DNA from: a virus
IMG/VR virus record: IMGVR_UViG_3300017772_000001
Span: 17,344-81,343 of that record
Strand: one strand, 5' to 3'
Length of the DNA stretch: 64,000 bases
This document shows, in pieces, positions 9,390 through 16,784 of this stretch (the stretch's first letter is position 1; each line of letters opens with the position of its first letter). Made by a program: the position numbers and the translations under genes. The notes beneath the pieces are model-generated. The model saw only the letters and a program-made list of their open reading frames with translations, was not told the origin of the DNA and ran no database searches.

Positions 9390-9683
9390 CTACTTCATTT
9401 CGTCTAATTGATTTTTGCTAGGTATTTTAATTTTAGTACCCGCTGTGAAATCGTTTATCGGGTCCTGAATAGTATCAGGATTTCTTTTAGCAAAAACCCA
9501 CCAGTATTTGGAAGTACCATATAGGTCATAACTACACAAATCAGGTCTAAGATTGTAGTTCTGTGGTATAGTATACGTTTCGTCTAACGCACTTTTTTGT
9601 AAGTAGACAGGATTTTGTATGTCTAGTACTTTATTTTTTATTACCGCAGTTTTCTTCCACGGTGAAGTTGGATCATATGCCAT
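9390..9683 (-). CDS. 53: Baseplate wedge protein, gp53-like (short form)
   Basis: 97 aa. The sequence YNLRPDLCSYDLYGTSKYWW, then FAKRNPDTIQDPINDF and the C-terminal AGTKIKIPS, is the conserved core of the gp53/LysM-like baseplate family; T4 gp53 is about twice as long. It probably joins wedge to wedge around the hub. The start ATG overlaps the stop of the upstream gp48-like gene, consistent with translational coupling. Confidence 0.8.
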   Translation of the reverse strand: MAYDPTSPWKKTAVIKNKVLDIQNPVYLQKSALDETYTIPQNYNLRPDLCSYDLYGTSKYWWVFAKRNPDTIQDPINDFTAGTKIKIPSKNQLDEMK

Positions 9684-10252
9684 TATACATACCCCTTACT
9701 AGCTAAACGCCCATTCAAATAATCATTCATAGTAAAGTTTTCTCTAACGTTCTTTGGAGAATATGTTGTAGTCAATGACATAACAAACATATTTTGTACT
9801 GGAACTCTTGCGCCGCTTCTTGTATTAATATAGTCAATATCAGAGTCTAAGTTCCACGTAAAGTCTCTTATTAGCACGGGAACATTTGTGTAAATACCAT
9901 GTGCATCTAACCTTAATATCGGTGGGGGTAATCCAGCATTTGCTGACTGCATACCGAAATCCATCTTTAATGCACCCCTCATAAAGTTGGCCATCTGTAA
10001 TACTGTGTCTGCTTCTTGTTCACTGCGAACAATAATAGGAGCTGTCATGTTAAATTCTGTATTTGAAGACATATCAAACGCTCTTTGTTGAAAGTTTGTA
10101 TGCGATAGGTCATATGAACTATACCCAGTACTTGTCAACACTGTTATCGTTGGTGTATACGGAAATTGTATTGCACCAAGACCAGACGCACCTAAACGAC
10201 CACTAGGGTCACGTATAGTTACGGGCTGTTGTTCTTTGTAGATATTATCCAT
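9683..10252 (-). CDS. 48: Baseplate tail-tube cap protein, gp48-like
   Basis: 189 aa, first gene of the minus-strand baseplate operon. FPYTPTITVLTSTGYSSYDL and TNFQQRAFDMSS, EADTVLQMANFMRGALKMDF, GLPPPILRLDAHG and VPVQNMFVMSLTTTYSP are typical of gp48/gp54 proteins that cap the baseplate and nucleate the tail tube. T4 has two such proteins; only this one is clearly seen here. A strong AAGGAG Shine-Dalgarno precedes ATG and a late promoter lies 20 nt upstream. Confidence 0.75.
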   Translation of the reverse strand: MDNIYKEQQPVTIRDPSGRLGASGLGAIQFPYTPTITVLTSTGYSSYDLSHTNFQQRAFDMSSNTEFNMTAPIIVRSEQEADTVLQMANFMRGALKMDFGMQSANAGLPPPILRLDAHGIYTNVPVLIRDFTWNLDSDIDYINTRSGARVPVQNMFVMSLTTTYSPKNVRENFTMNDYLNGRLASKGYV

Positions 10253-10272
10253 GTTATACTCCTTGTTTCTTG

Positions 10273-10280
10273 TATTTATC
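10273..10280 (-). promoter_or_regulatory. T4-type late promoter for the baseplate operon
   Basis: GATAAATA on the minus strand, 20 nt upstream of the gp48-like start. It matches the T4 late -10 element TATAAATA at seven of eight positions and is the same 8-mer found before most structural genes here. Confidence 0.7.
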
Positions 10281-10322
10281 GTTACTTAAACTTCGAAGTT
10301 TAAGAATATATACAATTAGCAC

Positions 10323-10351
10323 TTGACATTGGTTTTCATATGTATTATAAT
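10323..10351 (+). promoter_or_regulatory. Consensus sigma70 promoter of gene 55
   Basis: TTGACA at 10323-10328, 17-bp spacer, TATAAT at 10346-10351. It lies 25 nt before the gp55 start, which argues against any translation start inside the promoter at 10323. Confidence 0.85.
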
Positions 10352-10376
10352 TAATAATATTAATAGGAGCAAAACC

Positions 10377-11249
10377 ATGGCACGTAGAGGTCAAAATTAT
10401 TTAAACAACAAAGATATGCTGAAAGAAATTCATATCTCTAAAGCCAACTTTAGTTGGTTTGAAAACAGAGATTTGCATCATCAACATGATATCATCTTAG
10501 ATGATGTAAGTGAAATTCATCAAGCAGAAGAACAAGCAAGAACCAATCGGGCAAACAGATTACAAAAGGCCGCTTGGGACTTAAATGAAGATAAAAAGAA
10601 AAGACAAGTAGACTTTGCAGTAGATCCAGCATCTTTCGAAAAAGAATCGTTGGTTTTCAGAGTTATGACTTTCGACCATATTCCAGATGAACCTGGCCGT
10701 AAAGCAAACCCAAAGACTATTGCAGACCATAAAGTGAAATTGCATTTCCCACCATTCAAGCATTATGTAATTGAAGGGAAAGGTGTAAGAGAAGTAGCAT
10801 ATTCACATCATAACAAAGACAAAGAGTTTGATTTACGTGGCGGTAAGATTACGGCAACGTTAGCCAACATGTATATCAAATTAGTCGAGCGTTATTCTCA
10901 AAGAAGTAACTGGAGAGGCTATACGTATATTGACGAAATGCGTGGACAGGCATTATTACAACTTGCACAGATTGGATTACAGTTCAATGAAGCAAAGAGT
11001 GATAACCCATTCGCATATTATACAGCGGCTGTAAACAATTCATTTACACGTGTTCTAAACACTGAAAAGAAAAATCAAGGCATTCGTGACGACCTATTAG
11101 AGAAATCAGGTCAGATGCCAAGTTGGACTAGACAATTAGAACATGAAATGAAGTCTCAGGAAAGATGGCAAAAAGTAATTAAAACAAGAATTACTGATGA
11201 ACAAATCCCAACAGAAACTATCAAAGAGATTTACGCTGACAATGACTAA
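10377..11249 (+). CDS. 55: Late-transcription sigma factor, gp55-like
   Basis: 290 aa from the ATG that follows a TAGGAGC Shine-Dalgarno; an in-frame ATG at 10323 overlaps the -35 box and is not used here. The core NWRGYTYIDEMRGQALLQLA, then GLQFNEAKSDNPFAYYTAA and SFTRVLNTEKKNQ, is the sigma region-2-like domain conserved in T4-type gp55 proteins. gp55 binds host RNA polymerase and reads the late element TATAAATA together with the sliding clamp and gp33. Many late-type elements lie in this window, so this is their likely reader. Its own promoter is of the host sigma70 type. Overlaps gp47 by 8 nt. Confidence 0.9.
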   Translation: MARRGQNYLNNKDMLKEIHISKANFSWFENRDLHHQHDIILDDVSEIHQAEEQARTNRANRLQKAAWDLNEDKKKRQVDFAVDPASFEKESLVFRVMTFDHIPDEPGRKANPKTIADHKVKLHFPPFKHYVIEGKGVREVAYSHHNKDKEFDLRGGKITATLANMYIKLVERYSQRSNWRGYTYIDEMRGQALLQLAQIGLQFNEAKSDNPFAYYTAAVNNSFTRVLNTEKKNQGIRDDLLEKSGQMPSWTRQLEHEMKSQERWQKVIKTRITDEQIPTETIKEIYADND

Positions 11250-12258
11250 TCTTTTCAACAAAGCCGCTTGGTTCACTGATATTCACTATGGCATGCGTAA
11301 CAATGCACGCCTACACAATCAAGATTGTGACGAATTCATTGATTGGGTCATAGGAGAAGCTAAATCAAAAGGGTGCGAAACCTGTATATTTGGCGGAGAT
11401 TGGCATCATAACAGAGCCAGTCTGAATATTTCAACTATGAAGTACAGTCTTGCAGGCTTAAGAAAACTCAACGATGCTTTTGAAAAAGTTTACTTTATCT
11501 TAGGCAACCATGATTTATTCTATCGTGAAACACGTGACGTTAACTCAGTTGAGTTTGCAAAAGAATTACCTAATATAGTACTAATCAATGAACAATTTGT
11601 ACAAGATGATGTAGCTATTGTTCCGTGGTTAGTTGGTGATGAATGGAAAAAAATTCCGAAAATTAAAACAAAGTATATGTTTGGTCACTTTGAACTACCT
11701 ACGTTTAAGTTAAACGCAATGGTAGAAATGCCAGACCATGGTGGTCTGAAAAGTGAAATGTTTGAACACCAAGACTTTGTTTTTAGTGGACATTTTCATC
11801 ATCGTCAAGTAAAAGGTAATGTGATATACACAGGTAATGCATTCCCACATAACTTCTCTGACGCAGGAGACGATGACCGTGGTTGGATGTTCTTAGAATG
11901 GGACAAAGAACCAGAATTCTTTGCATGGCCTGATGCTCCTAAATATAAAAACATCACATTATCTAACTTACTTGAAAATCCATCTGCGTACTTGTTACCT
12001 AAAACAAGTGCAAGAATTTCACTTGATATTGATATATCATACGAAGAAGCAACATTCATCAAAGATACATTCATTGAGGCATATGACTTACGAGACATAA
12101 CACTTCAACCTATGAAAAACACTGAACACGAAGATGACACTGGTGCTGAAATTCATTTTGAAACTATTGACGAAATTGTGATATCACAATTAAACTCAAT
12201 AGATGATAATGGTAGCTTTAATAAAAAAGTTCTCGTAGAACTATATCAAAATCTATAG
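11242..12258 (+). CDS. 47: Recombination nuclease subunit, gp47/SbcD/Mre11-like
   Basis: 338 aa from the ATG overlapping the gp55 stop. The calcineurin-type phosphoesterase motifs are in order: DIHYG (Asp13, His15), GGDWHH, GNHD and GHFHHR, which bind two metal ions. It is the nuclease partner of the ATPase gp46 (12862-14670) in end processing for recombination-dependent replication and host DNA breakdown. In T4 the two genes are close together; here a dehydrogenase-like gene lies between them. Confidence 0.9.
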   Translation: MTNLFNKAAWFTDIHYGMRNNARLHNQDCDEFIDWVIGEAKSKGCETCIFGGDWHHNRASLNISTMKYSLAGLRKLNDAFEKVYFILGNHDLFYRETRDVNSVEFAKELPNIVLINEQFVQDDVAIVPWLVGDEWKKIPKIKTKYMFGHFELPTFKLNAMVEMPDHGGLKSEMFEHQDFVFSGHFHHRQVKGNVIYTGNAFPHNFSDAGDDDRGWMFLEWDKEPEFFAWPDAPKYKNITLSNLLENPSAYLLPKTSARISLDIDISYEEATFIKDTFIEAYDLRDITLQPMKNTEHEDDTGAEIHFETIDEIVISQLNSIDDNGSFNKKVLVELYQNL

Positions 12259-12260
12259 AC

Positions 12261-12857
12261 ATGAAAAACGTTTTAATAACAGGAAACAGAGACTATGGGC
12301 TTTGCAAGAGTATTTGCAATCTGTTTGATACTGTGGATGATATTAACTATACTACTGTCAGTCGGAGCAATGGTTGGAATTTGGACGTAGGCCCAGAACA
12401 AAAACGACTAGCAGATTATTTTGTAGATAATAAATTTGATATCTTTATTAACAATTCCGCAATATGGAAGTTTCATCAAATTATGATTGCTGAACAAGTT
12501 TATGCAAAATGCGTTGAAGAAAAACATTCTGCATATTTGATACATATGGGTTCTACAGCCGATACAGGTGTAAAAGGAAGAACGTGGAGATACCCAACTG
12601 AAAAGAAAGCATTAAGAGATTACAATCGTGACCTAACATACATGACAATGGGTGGGTCTAATATAAAGACTACATGTTTGTCACCGGGCAGTTTGACTAC
12701 ACCAAGTGTGATGAAAAAACACCCTGATAGAAAGTTTTTAGATACAGAGTATGTAGCCGATTTAATTTTATGGTTGATTAATCAACCAGATTATGTTAAT
12801 ATTAACGAAATTTCTGTAGACCCAATACAAGCAGGAATATACGCAAGAGAGAGGTAA
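12261..12857 (+). CDS. Short-chain dehydrogenase/reductase-like protein
   Basis: 198 aa. VLITGNRDYG (TGxxxxG nucleotide-binding loop, residues 5-13), INNSA (65-67, the NNAG position), HMGSTAD (Ser98), YPTEK (Tyr111 and Lys115, the YxxxK active site) and LSPGSLTTP give the full run of SDR motifs. It is somewhat shorter than the usual 250 residues. It sits between genes 47 and 46 with gaps of 2 and 4 nt, so it is co-expressed with recombination genes. The substrate is unknown and no other gene nearby suggests a pathway; it could be a redox enzyme or a sugar-nucleotide enzyme. Confidence 0.75.
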   Translation: MKNVLITGNRDYGLCKSICNLFDTVDDINYTTVSRSNGWNLDVGPEQKRLADYFVDNKFDIFINNSAIWKFHQIMIAEQVYAKCVEEKHSAYLIHMGSTADTGVKGRTWRYPTEKKALRDYNRDLTYMTMGGSNIKTTCLSPGSLTTPSVMKKHPDRKFLDTEYVADLILWLINQPDYVNINEISVDPIQAGIYARER

Positions 12858-12861
12858 ACGT

Positions 12862-14670
12862 TTGCTAAAGATTAAGAATATAACAGTTAAAAACTTCATG
12901 AGTGTAGGTAACGTCACGCAGTCTGTAATACTGGACCGTGATGCATTAACACTCGTTTTAGGTAATAACTTAGACTTGGGAGGCGATGGTTCTCGTAACG
13001 GTACAGGAAAGACCACACTTATTAATGCACTTTCATATGGTATATATGGCAATGCACTTACTAATATTAGAAAAGACAATCTAATTAATAAGACAAATGG
13101 TAAGAACATGATTGTCACCATTGATTTTGAATTCAATGGAAGTCAGTACAGGATTGAACGTGGACGTAGACCTAATATATTCAGATTCATTAGAGACGGT
13201 ATAGATTTAAATTCAGCCGATGATGTAGCACAAGGCGAAATGAGACAAACACAAGTAGAAGTTGATTCTATTATTGGTATTTCTCATTCAATGTTTAAGC
13301 ACATTGTTGCACTCAATACCTATACTGAACCTTTCTTAAGTATGAGAGCAAACGACCAAAGAGAGTTGATTGAAGAACTTTTAGGTATTACAGAATTATC
13401 TCGCAAAGCTGATGCACTCAAGGAAGTAGTTAAAGAAACAAAAGACCAAATCAAAGATGAAGAATATAGTCTTAAGGCAAAAGAAGATGCAAATTCTCGT
13501 ATTCTAAAGAGTATTACAGACATAGAACGTAGGCAACGTATATGGAATGATAAACATGATACAGAATTAACTGAATTAGAATCTGCCCTAGACGCATTAT
13601 CTCATGTAGATATCAAACAAGAGATTGCTAATCATCAATTATTAAATGCATACAATGATAAGAAAACAAAGTTAGATGAAGCGAACCGTTGGGTTACAAG
13701 TATTACTGCCGACAATAAAAAGTTTTCTGATTTAGAAGTAAGAGTAGTCGGTGATATAGAATCTATCAAAGACCATAAATGCTTTGCATGTGGGCAAGAA
13801 GTACACGATAGCAAACAAGAAGAAATTCTAAAAGATAAAGAAGAACTATTAGCAGATACACGCAGTCATTTATCAGAAAATAATGTAAAACTAGAGGAAC
13901 ACACTACCACAATAAATAACGTAGGTGAACTCGGTAGCAAGCCTTCGGTGTTTTATGAAGACTTAAATGATGCATACGAACATCAAAACTCAGTTAGTAT
14001 GCTAAAGGAACAAATTGAAAGTAAGAAAACACAAGAAGACCCGTACACTGAACAGATTAAAGAAATGCGTGAAAGTAGTTTAGAAGAATTAAACTATAAT
14101 ACAATGAACGCACTTATTTCTTATCGTGAACATCAGGACTTCTTAATGAAACTATTAACAAACAAAGATAGTTTTATTCGTAAAAAGATTATTGACCAAA
14201 ACTTATCATACTTAAATACACGGTTAGAAAAGTATCTTGATAAACTAGGTCTACCACATGAAGTCAAATTCTTAAGTGATTTGACAGTAGAAATTACAGA
14301 GTTAGGTCGTGAACTTGACTTTGACAACTTAAGCAGAGGTGAACGTAACAGACTTATTCTAGGACTATCATGGGCATTCCGTGATATCTATGAATCACTT
14401 TATAGTACTATCAATGTTCTATTTGTTGATGAACTTATTGATAGTGGTATGGATACTAATGGTGTTGAGTCGTCATTAGCAACACTTAAAAAGATGCAAC
14501 GTGATAGAAATCGTTCTATCTTTTTAGTGTCACACAGGGACGAGTTATACGGTCGTGTAACAAACGTGCTTAACGTAATTAAAGAAAACGGATTTACTAC
14601 ATTTTCTCACGATGATGCAGTAGAATTAACTGATACAAATAAACCAGTAGAAGGAGTACCTAATGTCTGA
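12862..14670 (+). CDS. 46: Recombination ATPase subunit, gp46/SbcC/Rad50-like
   Basis: 602 aa. The start is TTG, supported by a GAGAGAGG Shine-Dalgarno 7 nt upstream; no ATG fits. Walker A is SRNGTGKTT at 44-52, a zinc hook CFAC lies near 307-310 between two coiled-coil arms, the ABC signature is LSRGERNRL near 490, and Walker B is VLFVDEL. It forms the DNA-end-processing complex with gp47. The ribosome-binding site (12847-12855) is perfectly complementary over 9 nt to the CU-rich loop of the small RNA at 15.2 kb. Confidence 0.9.
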   Translation: MLKIKNITVKNFMSVGNVTQSVILDRDALTLVLGNNLDLGGDGSRNGTGKTTLINALSYGIYGNALTNIRKDNLINKTNGKNMIVTIDFEFNGSQYRIERGRRPNIFRFIRDGIDLNSADDVAQGEMRQTQVEVDSIIGISHSMFKHIVALNTYTEPFLSMRANDQRELIEELLGITELSRKADALKEVVKETKDQIKDEEYSLKAKEDANSRILKSITDIERRQRIWNDKHDTELTELESALDALSHVDIKQEIANHQLLNAYNDKKTKLDEANRWVTSITADNKKFSDLEVRVVGDIESIKDHKCFACGQEVHDSKQEEILKDKEELLADTRSHLSENNVKLEEHTTTINNVGELGSKPSVFYEDLNDAYEHQNSVSMLKEQIESKKTQEDPYTEQIKEMRESSLEELNYNTMNALISYREHQDFLMKLLTNKDSFIRKKIIDQNLSYLNTRLEKYLDKLGLPHEVKFLSDLTVEITELGRELDFDNLSRGERNRLILGLSWAFRDIYESLYSTINVLFVDELIDSGMDTNGVESSLATLKKMQRDRNRSIFLVSHRDELYGRVTNVLNVIKENGFTTFSHDDAVELTDTNKPVEGVPNV

Positions 14671-14923
14671 TTTTAAAATAGTTCATAAACCACATAAAAT
14701 GTTAGATTGGCTAGAAGGCGAAGTTACTGATTGGGCGCATAATATTATCAAAGAACATTTTAGTATAGAAGATACTGATGAACTTTCCAAAGAGCAAATA
14801 GAAGAAGTTATTGCTGAATGGGAAAAACTAACAGAAGCCGAAATGGGTTACGATTGGTTAGCAATCGGTTTCAGAAACATAATCGGTTCATGGGAAAATG
14901 AACATGATGATTATTTAATTTAA
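14663..14923 (+). CDS. Unknown small acidic protein, 86 aa
   Basis: Starts inside the end of gene 46 (ATG at 14663, 8-nt overlap), so it is translationally coupled to the recombination ATPase. Sequence is acidic and rich in Trp (WLEGEVTDWAHNI, VIAEWEKL, DYDWLA-like). No known motif recognised. The position next to gp46 suggests a role in replication or recombination, or a small transcription co-factor, but nothing in the sequence proves it. Confidence 0.7.
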   Translation: MSDFKIVHKPHKMLDWLEGEVTDWAHNIIKEHFSIEDTDELSKEQIEEVIAEWEKLTEAEMGYDWLAIGFRNIIGSWENEHDDYLI

Positions 14924-14935
14924 AAGGAGTATACA

Positions 14936-15112
14936 ATGAATACACATGAAAAAATCGTAGAACAATATGAAAACTATTTAACTGAACATGCGGCATGGGA
15001 AGAAAAAGGTGTTAAAGCCGCGGCCGCAAGAGCAAGAAAGGCTCTTGGTGAAATTGGTAAAATGACCAAAGAACGCCGTAAAGAAATTCAGGAAAAAAAG
15101 AATAATATGTAA
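14936..15112 (+). CDS. Small basic Hc1/histone H1-like protein, 58 aa
   Basis: ATG at 14936 follows a strong AAAGGAGT Shine-Dalgarno; stop at 15110-15112. The segment GVKAAAARARKALGEIGKMT followed by KERRKEIQEKK resembles the N-terminal part of chlamydial histone-like Hc1 proteins, and a similar family exists in T4-like phages. Lys/Arg-rich and probably helical. It may bind nucleic acid. It is followed by a new promoter. Confidence 0.65.
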   Translation: MNTHEKIVEQYENYLTEHAAWEEKGVKAAAARARKALGEIGKMTKERRKEIQEKKNNM

Positions 15113-15120
15113 AAAAAGTG

Positions 15121-15149
15121 TTGACAACACTTACTTTTTTTGCTATTAT
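15121..15149 (+). promoter_or_regulatory. Sigma70 promoter of a non-coding unit
   Basis: TTGACA at 15121-15126, 17-bp spacer, TATTAT at 15144-15149 with an extended -10 TG at 15141-15142. No gene starts until after the terminator at 15241-15267. Confidence 0.8.
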
Positions 15150-15155
15150 AGTAAG

Positions 15156-15267
15156 TATATTAAAGATGTGAAGTGTCTCCTCTCAACCTCTCTCATCTAA
15201 CTGAGCATCTTTATTATTCTCACACAGAGAGCAACATCAAGCCCGGCACAGTGTGTCGGGCTTTTTT
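15156..15267 (+). ncRNA. Candidate small RNA with CU-rich loop
   Basis: A promoter and a terminator about 110 nt apart enclose no ORF. The transcript would form a perfect 8-bp stem (TAAAGATG at 15161-15168 with 15206-15213) closing a 37-nt loop rich in C and U, including CTCCTCTC and ACCTCTCTC. This loop can pair with Shine-Dalgarno sequences of the type GAGAGG: 9 nt match the leader of gene 46 (12847-12855) and 9 nt the leader of the gene at 692 (677-685). The layout resembles bacterial small RNAs with anti-Shine-Dalgarno loops. Existence of the transcript is inferred. Confidence 0.65.
15241..15267 (+). terminator. Rho-independent terminator of the small RNA
   Basis: GCCCGGCAC pairs with GTGTCGGGC (one G-U pair) around a short loop, followed by six T. 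It ends the candidate small RNA; read-through would reach the small genes from 15284. Confidence 0.85.
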
Positions 15268-15283
15268 ATAGAAAGATTATGTT

Positions 15284-15475
15284 ATGCAACAACCGATTGA
15301 TAGAAACAAAATTAAACAAATAGAAAAAGAAAAACTAGATAAGCAAGTTAAAAAATATTTGAAAAAAGGCGGAACTGTTTCAGTATACCCCGAAGGCGCA
15401 ATCACAGATGAAGGCCAAATGAATTATAAATTTAGACGTGGTATGAAGAAGAAAACTAATAATGAAAAGCCGTAA
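15284..15475 (+). CDS. Unknown small basic protein, 63 aa
   Basis: Lys-rich (KIKQIEKEKLDKQVKKYLKK) with a central GGTVSVYPEGA turn. No membrane segment or known motif. The Shine-Dalgarno is weak (GAAAG), and no promoter separates it from the terminator, so it may depend on read-through. It overlaps the next gene by 14 nt, which supports a small operon 15284-15861. Confidence 0.55.
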   Translation: MQQPIDRNKIKQIEKEKLDKQVKKYLKKGGTVSVYPEGAITDEGQMNYKFRRGMKKKTNNEKP

Positions 15476-15650
15476 ACTATTAGATGGGAAAAAAGTTAAA
15501 GAATTAGAACGTGCAATAACTTTAAAAGTTTATACCAAGTGTCCAAATAAATATAAACTCATAGATATGGAAACAGGAGACATATACATAGGTATAGATA
15601 ATCCTAATTCCAATTGGCAGAAAGTATTAGACAATGAAACCAAAGATTAA
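15462..15650 (+). CDS. Unknown small protein, 62 aa
   Basis: Basic N-terminal half (KSRKLLDGKKVKELERAI) and a GDIYIGIDNPNSNW segment. Starts within the preceding gene and ends 16 nt inside the next one, giving a chain of overlapping small genes typical of phage early regions. No recognised domain. Confidence 0.55.
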   Translation: MKSRKLLDGKKVKELERAITLKVYTKCPNKYKLIDMETGDIYIGIDNPNSNWQKVLDNETKD

Positions 15651-15861
15651 AGGTTGGGAATTTGATGTAGACGATATACATTGGATTGAACATGCACTTG
15701 CATACAGATTGGGCAGACTTATAAAACGTCAAGGCATTGTAGAAAAAGATTCTAGCAAAGATGTTATAATAGCAGAGATTAAAGTCATAACCGCCCTTCA
15801 AGGCAAAATACACAATCAGAAAAATTGGTATCGTCCTAGGGGATTTGTACCAGGCGGTTAA
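15634..15861 (+). CDS. Unknown small protein, 75 aa
   Basis: Starts inside the previous gene. It contains an aromatic, acidic N-terminus (GWEFDVDDIHWIEHAL) and ends in a Pro/Gly-rich tail (RPRGFVPGG). No membrane segment or known motif. Confidence 0.55.
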   Translation: MKPKIKGWEFDVDDIHWIEHALAYRLGRLIKRQGIVEKDSSKDVIIAEIKVITALQGKIHNQKNWYRPRGFVPGG

Positions 15862-15908
15862 ACATAACAACGTTGTTAAGTTGTACAGCTATTTCCATAA
15901 ATACATAT

Positions 15909-16136
15909 ATGAAAGTGTTTATGATTATCATCTTTATGGTATCCTCCGGAGAACAAATAGTTCCACCCGGAATGGAACCTAGAGAATTCAACACAATAGA
16001 AGAATGTGAATTGAAGCTAGCCGCCGCGGTAGAGTTTATCGAATACGGTATTAGAACCGAACAGTTGCCTAGATATTATATTGGGTATAAAGCGGAATGC
16101 GTTCAATCAGAAGACGTAGCGCCTTCGATGCAGTGA
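15909..16136 (+). CDS. Possible small secreted protein, 75 aa
   Basis: From the ATG at 15909 the protein begins with a short hydrophobic stretch (KVFMIIIFMVSS) that could be a signal peptide, then a soluble part with Cys pairs and a FNTIEECELKLAAAVEF helix. I prefer this start to the upstream 15873 because the latter would bury the hydrophobic stretch. No clear Shine-Dalgarno is seen at either start. The end overlaps the convergent nuclease gene by 34 nt. Function unknown. Confidence 0.45.
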   Translation: MKVFMIIIFMVSSGEQIVPPGMEPREFNTIEECELKLAAAVEFIEYGIRTEQLPRYYIGYKAECVQSEDVAPSMQ

Positions 16137-16642
16137 TTCTCAAATGCATTTGAATTATACTTCCAAAATTCTTCTGCACTTGTAATAATCCAACAACCAT
16201 TCTTCTCAGACTTGTAAGTTGTACTAATCGGTGAACGCCATCCGATTCCATTCATATGTTCTTGATATGCAACATAAGTTCCTATACGATTAAATTTCAT
16301 AAAGATAATGTTAACGTCACTATCTTCTGCAATCTCCATAGTTTGTACAATCCAGTCCTCTAAAAGAGGAATTTTTTTATCGTACAATAAATGGTGCCAA
16401 GGGAATTCTTTATAAAACTTACACTCACAGTTAAAGTACTTCCAGTTATCAGGAGGTATAATATCTCCTTTAAAACCTCGTACTTGTCCTTCGCTTAAGT
16501 TAGTTGCTCTATGGAAATTACTTCCACCTATAAATGCTCCAGAATTAGGGACACGTACAAAACTACCATTATATTTCTCACTTAGGAATTTTGCTTGTTC
16601 TCTTTCATATCCAGAACCTTTAGATTTGCTTTTACTTGGCAT
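16103..16642 (-). CDS. PD-(D/E)XK nuclease, Holliday-junction-resolvase-like
   Basis: 179 aa. The fold signature is clear: SGYEREQAKFL (Glu13), VRVPNSGAFIGG, FKGDII (Asp60) and CECKFY (Glu73-x-Lys75), the order used by Hjc-type resolvases and related PD-(D/E)XK nucleases. The basic N-terminus (PSKSKSKGSGY) suits DNA binding. It may resolve branched replication intermediates or act as another DNA-repair nuclease. It has its own sigma70 promoter on the minus strand and a GAGA Shine-Dalgarno. Confidence 0.7.
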   Translation of the reverse strand: MPSKSKSKGSGYEREQAKFLSEKYNGSFVRVPNSGAFIGGSNFHRATNLSEGQVRGFKGDIIPPDNWKYFNCECKFYKEFPWHHLLYDKKIPLLEDWIVQTMEIAEDSDVNIIFMKFNRIGTYVAYQEHMNGIGWRSPISTTYKSEKNGCWIITSAEEFWKYNSNAFENHCIEGATSSD

Positions 16643-16742
16643 ATGTTTAATCTCTTTTCATTATAAAAGGTCTAAAGACCTAATCCCAATTAATATTCAT
16701 TCGTTAGCACTCATTCATATTAATCGGTATTTCTATTTCTTT

Positions 16743-16771
16743 ATTATATAACATTAATTGGTATAAGTCAA
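16743..16771 (-). promoter_or_regulatory. Sigma70 promoter of the PD-(D/E)XK nuclease gene
   Basis: On the minus strand TTGACT (16771-16766), 17-bp spacer, TATAAT (16748-16743). The leader of about 95 nt contains a small AGGTCTTTAGACCT hairpin before the start at 16642. Confidence 0.8.
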
Positions 16772-16784
16772 ATGATATTATATT

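Noticed and set aside
10323-10376. A longer N-terminus for gp55 starting at 10323
   Set aside because: The ATG-like start falls on the -35 box of the gene's own promoter, so it would not be transcribed. The ATG at 10377 has a Shine-Dalgarno.
12768-13136. 122-codon minus-strand frame over the start of gene 46
   Set aside because: It lies antisense to the conserved Walker A region of gp46 and lacks a ribosome site.
15896-15903. CATAAATA before the small gene at 15909 as a late promoter
   Set aside because: It lies only 6 nt before the start codon, leaving no leader for a ribosome site.
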